A DNA stretch of 64,000 nt from Sclerodactyla briareus. Taxonomy: Eukaryota > Echinodermata > Holothuroidea > Dendrochirotida > Sclerodactylidae. The DNA lies in contig JAODTK010000444.1 of assembly GCA_026419785.1 (NCBI GenBank), forward strand, positions 297,548 through 361,547, written 5' to 3'. The notes under the pieces were generated by a model that was given only the letters and a program-made list of their open reading frames with translations, was not told where the DNA came from and searched no databases. Positions 58,574 to 64,000 of the stretch are shown here, piece by piece. Positions within the stretch are counted from its first letter, which is position 1, and every line of letters begins with the position of its first letter. Made by a program: the position numbers and the translations under genes.

Positions 58574-58744
58574 ATGCCGAGGAGGAATTATTATCCAGGA
58601 AAGGGGGCCGATGCGAGTGAGTATTTACCCACAAAAAAGCCGAAAGAGGATTGTTTTAGACTCTCGTATCCTATGAAAAAACTAATTCAAAATAGGCTTA
58701 ATACGGCTAAGGAAGACTACGAAAATTTCACCAATTTTGGATAA
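58574..58744 (+). CDS. Small unknown open frame, 56 codons
   Basis: ATG at 58574 to TAA at 58742. The product starts MPRRNYYPGKGADASEYLPT and includes KKPKEDCFRLSYPMKKLIQ and LNTAKEDYENFTNFG. The composition is charged and protein-like, unlike the AT-rich frames nearby, and the region from 58373 is the only stretch in the right third free of obvious repeats. No domain recognised and no splice site chosen. Could be a first exon, a small protein or chance. Confidence 0.25.
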   Translation: MPRRNYYPGKGADASEYLPTKKPKEDCFRLSYPMKKLIQNRLNTAKEDYENFTNFG

Positions 58745-59461
58745 CCGAACTTTACTCAGCACGTAGATCAAAAATATATTTCTATAGGCTGGTTAGGCTA
58801 CCTATTCGCTAAACAGCAACGTTGGGGGCGTCGTGGCCTAACTTAAGTTAAAGGTCGACGTGCTTCTTTATTTTTGGGTTTGTAAATTTCTCCAGTGTAC
58901 GAAACCTTACAACTGGGTGTTTGTGGAGTGTGATAAATGTATGATAGAACTGTAGCCCAGGGGAATTACCACGAGCCTCATTTAATCTGGTGTAATGAGC
59001 CTGTAGACCTCAATTATCAAAACAATTCTCCAATTTTCAGCAAAAAAGAGGTACCGGATTTTTCAACCGTAGGTCCGTAGCACATTTCAGATGCTGGTAT
59101 TTTGCCTTGTTTTCAGGACACACGTTCGTGAAATCAGGCCCGTGTTGAAGAGCACTCCGTCTTTGGAAAAGATATGAAACAATTCGCAGGGTATAGTAGG
59201 GGACCATGCATTGGATGCATGCATCAGTTTACGTTATGCATCAGTGTTGGGAAAGTGTCCCGCTTCTAGCAAGGTTCTGGATCGGATTGTCAGCGCGGGA
59301 CGGCCTGGGAAATCTGAAACACTTGAATCCTCATTTGGAAAGCGATTCGATCTATAATATAGTTGTACACACCCACTTGACCAGTTTGAGTGCATTTTCT
59401 TTGTCTTTTGCTATTTGGAATCTTCGAAAAATGGACGAATTCGTTGGTGTCGCCATTGCCA
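58745..59461. other. No gene recognised
   Basis: Non-repetitive. Nothing supported between the small open frame and the foldback-like element. Confidence 0.35.
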
Positions 59462-62400
59462 GGTACCATTATACTTAGACCTCGTTTTTTTGTAAACTGA
59501 ACCCGTTTTGTAATAAACGCTGCAAGTTGTAATAGCTGGCGTTTTGTATTAAAACTGGCCCGTTTTGTAATAGCTGGCACGTTTGTAATGAAATGAGCCC
59601 GTTTGTAATAAAAAAGCTAGCACCCGTTGTAATTAATTTCTGGCCCAATTGGTAATCAAAAAGCTGGCCCGTTTCGTAATAAAACTGCCGCAAATTGTAA
59701 TAAACCTTTTCTATGGAAAACACTGGGCTGGACTTAGACTCCGGACCAATCCCATTATCAATTTCAGTAGTATCTGATAAGAATGAGAAGAGAAGGAAAT
59801 CGTTCTTGATGATAAGCAGATGGGGAGACATGCAACCCTGTTGATATCTTAGTTCGACACTTCTTCAGTGCGATAATTAAGTTTTAAGTCCGAGACCTCG
59901 TCATCCGAAAATAACAGAAAATCCATGTTTTCAGGCCGACACGTCGTCCGTCCGAAGTAGGAAACACCGGTCGTCAGTTCGAAAGTAGAATTGGCGATTT
60001 CAGTCGGACACACCTTCGGCCTGAACAAGTCTTCAGTTGAAAGTAGAAACATCTCGTCAGTTCGGAATATAGACGTTTCAGTCCACACGCTCCAGCCGGA
60101 CAAGTCTTGAGTCCGAAAACACTTGACACGTCGCCAGTCCGAAAAATAAATAACGTTTTAGTCCGACAAGTATTCAGTCCAATCAAAAAACAGCATATCA
60201 ATCGTCAGTCCGAATAATCAAAACACCGTCTCATTCCGGAAATTTCAAATACACCCTGTAGTAATTCAATGTAAACGGTATTAGTCAGTAAACAATCGGC
60301 GAATTGAAGGGACAATGTCTTCTTACAAATAAGCTTGCCAATTAGGACGGGATATCCGATACGGTTTCACTATCGCCACTACACAAAGCCAAAGGCGGGA
60401 TATCGTAAATGATGTGTATCGTCTGAACTGATACCTCCTTGTTCGTGTGAGGTTTATGCAGTATTCATGAGACAATAATACGATGACGCAACAAGTTGCA
60501 AGGAAGGAACTAATCAGATTTCAGCCTGGAATATGCTAATTAGGTGGATCAATCATAATTGAGGTGATTTTTCACCTTGGCATATTGTGATGGGAGATTT
60601 AGGAAGATGGTTAAAGGGGACGATGTCGTTGCTAGAGGCGCTCGCGCATGACGGCGTCATTTTGTCCGATTATATCAAATTGCGGTATATGTCTATACAA
60701 CAGTCGATGTAGCAACTCCGCTGTATGTCGTTGATTAATATCGGACTGTCCATAATCGAGGGGTAAGGCGGCGAACGATATTTTTCGGGGTAATGTGGTT
60801 TAAAATAGTTAAGCACGGGTCAACGTAGCTAACCTCGCAAATTAGGTCAAGGGGGGTAACTACACTCTTCGATTGTGCATGTCTCTGTGCAATACGCCCC
60901 TGTAATTTGGGGTTTTATAAATTTACAAATTGAAAAAACAAATCAGGGCCGACCGCCGACCATATTAAAGGGGGTTTTCCGCGAATTTTCCCCTTTAAGC
61001 TCAGGTGAATTAAACGCGATTATCCACTTTGAGAAATTTCGTGAGCTCGAAATTGACTATTAGAGGGAGTTGCAGGCTATTTGTGAACATTGTGAAAAGC
61101 ATTACAAAGGATATGCCTGTAAAGTCACTTATTTTACTTCTGGTCGTCCTAAATGTTTAATTGACAACACAGTGATAAGAATATAGTAAATAAAAATTCT
61201 AAAAACATAAACAGGATGCTTATTGGTGGCAGGCACCATAATTATCCTCCCCAATTACCAGCCATGAAGTCAGTATTAGGCCTGTGACAGTTTGTCAAGT
61301 AAACAGCAGCGCAGGGTCAAGTCACAGAGATTTAAAGGCGGGGAGGTGGGAAAGGAAAGTGGAGGTATGAACAATAACAGGTGTGCTGTCAATATGAACC
61401 AATTTGAATGAGATGGACCTGTGTTAAAAGACATGCATATTGTAGGCATACGGTATACCGGTAATCATGCTAGATGACCGTAACATTCGGTATATGCTAA
61501 TCTACAGCCGTGTCGTTTGAATGTGTTTCGAAAGCTTGTCGAGGGTAAACCACAGTCTGTATTGGCAGATTAAGATTACTTGCACAATTTAACAAATGAC
61601 CCAAATCGCCAAAAAAATCTAATTTTACCTTGATGTCCTCGAAAAGTTCGCCATGTTGAGGGAAGGAGTCACCTGGAATAATTGATATCGCCCAGCGTAG
61701 AACTTATCCGAGATCTGTACTCAGGACTGACAGTGTTCCAGTTTCGGTTAAAGGGACTTTAAAGGGACCAAGCGTTACAAAACTCCCTATAAAAATAGAC
61801 GGTCAGTTAGTGTCTTAACACTCAAAGCCTGGCGGATTGTTCAGAAAATTACATGGTAACAAGAAGCGTTTCATTTCCCCTTTACTAAATGTTAAAGGTT
61901 CGAACTTGTATGGGTCACCGTATTGTCTTATAGAAACAGCAATAGTATGAATCCCCCACGCAAAAAAATGAGGAACCTGTTCAGACGATAAACATTAATT
62001 AACGATAGACTGCAAAACTGTTACAACCACGACGTTGTATAGTGGCGATATACGTATCGACATCACGTCCTAATGGGTATGTTCTGTTGTGACGTCATAC
62101 ACGAGTCGACGGTTATTGTAAGACGACATTGCCCTCAAGCTTGAAAATTGTGTGACTATAGAAACTGGCTTTGACATTTGAGTTACTTTCGGACTGACGG
62201 TTGTATTTCGTTTTCGGACGAATGTGTATTGATTTCGGACTGAAGGTTTGGTAGGAATGAAGGGGGGCGGCCGTCCCGGTGCGGAACCTGACGCGGTTAA
62301 TTCTATTTCCGGACAAGAAGACGGACGGTGAAGACGTGCTTCTGTCTTCGTGACTGTCCTGAAATAGCGTTGTTTTTCATTTTCGGACCTGATACGTGTC

Positions 62401-62631
62401 GGACGGGAGACGAGGTCGGATGTACCCCTGAACGATTGGATAGTCACCAGTGCATGAGCCCCACCCCCCTATCCAAGAATTCCTGAATAACCAGGTACTA
62501 AGCATGTTCAAGAATATAGAGGACGGAACACTTAATGGAAAATGGATAGCGGATCGCCCGGAGTCTAAGTTTAGCCCAATGTTCCATACAAGTGAGTTAC
62601 TACATATTGCGGCAGTTTATTACAAAAAAAA

Positions 62632-62663
<32 letters not shown>

Positions 62664-62870
62664 AAAAGGGTCCACTTTTTATGACAAATTGGGCCCAAGA
62701 AATGTATTACACAACAAACGGCGCGGGCTAGCTTTTTATTACAAAACGCGGCCTAATTTCATTAACAAAAACGGAGCAGAGTATTACAAAACGGGCCACT
62801 TTTCCGTAAACAAACGGGCAAGCTATTAAAAATTGCAGCGAGCGTCTATTACAAAACGGGTCAAGTACCA
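59462..62870. mobile_element. Foldback-like element, about 3.4 kb
   Basis: Two nested pairs of inverted modules, each made of short tandem repeats. Outer left arm 59501-59710: repeats of CCCGTTTTGTAATA with GCTGGC spacers. Outer right arm about 62600-62862: the same inverted (TATTACAAAACGGGCC). The termini align as CCCGTTTTGTAATAAACGCT and, on the other strand, CCCGTTTTGTAATAGACGCT. Inner left arm 59855-60245: about ten CAGTCCGAAA-like repeats. Inner right arm 62190-62430: inverted (TTTCGGACTGA). The ~1.9-kb core (60250-62185) has no recognised gene; one 62-codon frame at 60875 is uncalled. Long inverted repeats built from subrepeats are the hallmark of foldback transposons. A 26-A tract with a few Cs lies at about 62624-62663. 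Confidence 0.7.
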
Positions 62871-62885
62871 CGTTTGAACGCATCG

Positions 62886-63755
62886 TATAGGCAAAAAACC
62901 GCAACTTGGACGAAGTTTAAGTGAGTCTCAACAACGCCCAAACAAATTTACAAAGGATCTCTAAGTCAATTAGAGAGGAACAATTATCTGCAACGATCTC
63001 TCACTGTTCTCACGGCTAAATGCCGTCCAACAGAAGGCTGAACAGCAGAGATAAGTAGTAAACAACGGAAGCCACAGCGATAATTTTGAATTCCGTTTTT
63101 TCCACTAATGTTTACAATTTTCGATTACCATAGAGATTCTAGTACTTACTACAAGCCTAGCAGGCCAGCGTGAAACTAGGCAAAAAAACAAGCTTTGTGG
63201 GTTACGTTGCTTGAGTTGGTTCCTCTGGGCTCTTGGTCTACGCTAGCGAGGAGTGACAGACTTCTTACTTTCTGTTTTATGGGCGCGGACTCGCCGAGGT
63301 CCGAAATGGAGGTTGCTGGTGTACGTACTGGTAGAGAGTGACTGGACAGAAAAATCCAGTATTGGTTTTTTGATCCGTCGGAAAGCGAACGGACGGGAAT
63401 GCAGACTTTCATGTCGAGGGGCATAGAGAATCTGAAGAAGAAGTACAATAAATGTATATTTCCCACGATAAGTTTTTATTATGATTGTTTTTGTGTTTTT
63501 GTGCGTTTGTATACTTAATGAGAAGAATAACGTTAATTCTTCAACCATTTTACTGTTACAACTGTTTTGAATGTTCTCAAGTTTCATCATGTGGACGCAG
63601 CGCGGAATGATGTGGGTCCTACCAAGGATTCACCTCACAATGGGCCCGGCCCGGGGGTCCGGTACGCGGTACGGCAGTACGGTACACTAGCGCGCGGCAC
63701 GTACGTACGTAGCCTATGTAACGTAGTGTGTGTTAACACGATAGCTCCATGGCAT
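62886..63755. other. No gene recognised
   Basis: Includes a GGTACG-rich GC patch (63640-63710). Minus-strand open frames of ~100 codons are unsupported. Confidence 0.35.
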
Positions 63756-63761
63756 GAGCCA

Positions 63762-64000
63762 GTATGGCAAGCCGTTTTACTTTTCTTCGGTATTTGGAGA
63801 TTATCCACATTATTTGCCGCTATCTCAAATATTTAAGATATCTGCAAATCAGTTTGAAGATATCCCCCAATTATTTGAAGAATCTTCAAATATTTGAAGT
63901 ATATCCTGAATTTATTTGTTGATATCTTCGAAATATTGAAGATTCAGCTAATTATTTTGGAGAAGCTACAAATTATTTGAAGAATTCTGTAAATCACGTA
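63762..64000. mobile_element. Palindromic GATATC-rich element, copy 2 (runs off the window)
   Basis: Starts GTATGGCAAGCCGTTTTACT and TTTCTTCGG like copy 1, then the same kind of GATATC...CAAAT...TTTGAAG palindromic words. Truncated by the window edge. Confidence 0.75.

Overview
The window is nuclear DNA of an intron-rich metazoan, not a prokaryote. No open frame resembles a bacterial gene. Real coding sequence comes as short exons with GT-AG borders, and most of the DNA is decayed transposons, MITEs, tandem repeats and homopolymers. The repeat types (tRNA-derived SINEs, CR1-like LINEs, diverged GACCTTTGACC repeats) suggest a marine invertebrate deuterostome such as an echinoderm. That placement is inference; no marker gene fixes the taxon.

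Two host genes can be read, lying tail to tail. (1) On the plus strand, about 16.1 to 31.4 kb, is the 3' part of a nesprin (SYNE) gene, which encodes an outer-nuclear-membrane KASH protein of the LINC complex. Eight exons are proposed (16099-16373, 17316-17426, 17747-18020, 19324-19656, 21410-21628, 23729-23770, 27519-27667, 29303-29491). They carry a linker, spectrin-repeat helices, a 14-codon micro-exon, a transmembrane segment and a KASH tail ending in PPPT and a stop. A long 3' UTR follows, with AATAAA at 31378. (2) On the minus strand, about 43.0 to 35.0 kb, is an apparently near-complete NUDT14 gene (a Nudix UDP-sugar pyrophosphatase) in five exons (42901-42994, 40826-40869, 39206-39269, 36901-37111, 35021-35255). 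The splice phases of both genes chain together, which is the best evidence for the models.

The most striking feature is three tandem arrays that start exactly at exon edges of these genes. A ~119-bp unit spanning the 3' end of a SYNE spectrin exon and its GTAAGT donor is repeated about nine times (19586-20620). A 108-bp unit spanning the 3' acceptor and first 87 nt of the NUDT14 Nudix exon is repeated nine times (37025-37971). A 51-bp unit covering the KASH C-terminal codons and stop is repeated three times (29472-29625).

Layout: 1-8.1 kb, MITEs and unannotated DNA; 8.2-11.1 kb, a decayed minus-strand CR1-like LINE; 11.1-16 kb, non-coding with a SINE; 16.1-31.4 kb, SYNE with intronic MITEs and tandem repeats; 31.8-34.2 kb, a tandem array, a SINE and a LINE tail; 35.0-43.0 kb, NUDT14 with intronic repeats and a long hairpin; 43.0-43.9 kb, a terminal-inverted-repeat (TIR) element; 44-56.8 kb, gene-poor repeats; 56.8-57.55 kb, a LINE reverse-transcriptase fragment cut by a palindromic element (57.55-58.37 kb); 59.46-62.87 kb, a foldback-like element; a second copy of the palindromic element at the right edge.

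Single-base indels relative to the expected frame occur in several conserved exons and between tandem copies. The assembly therefore probably keeps long-read indel errors, and apparent frameshifts should not be read as gene death without polishing.
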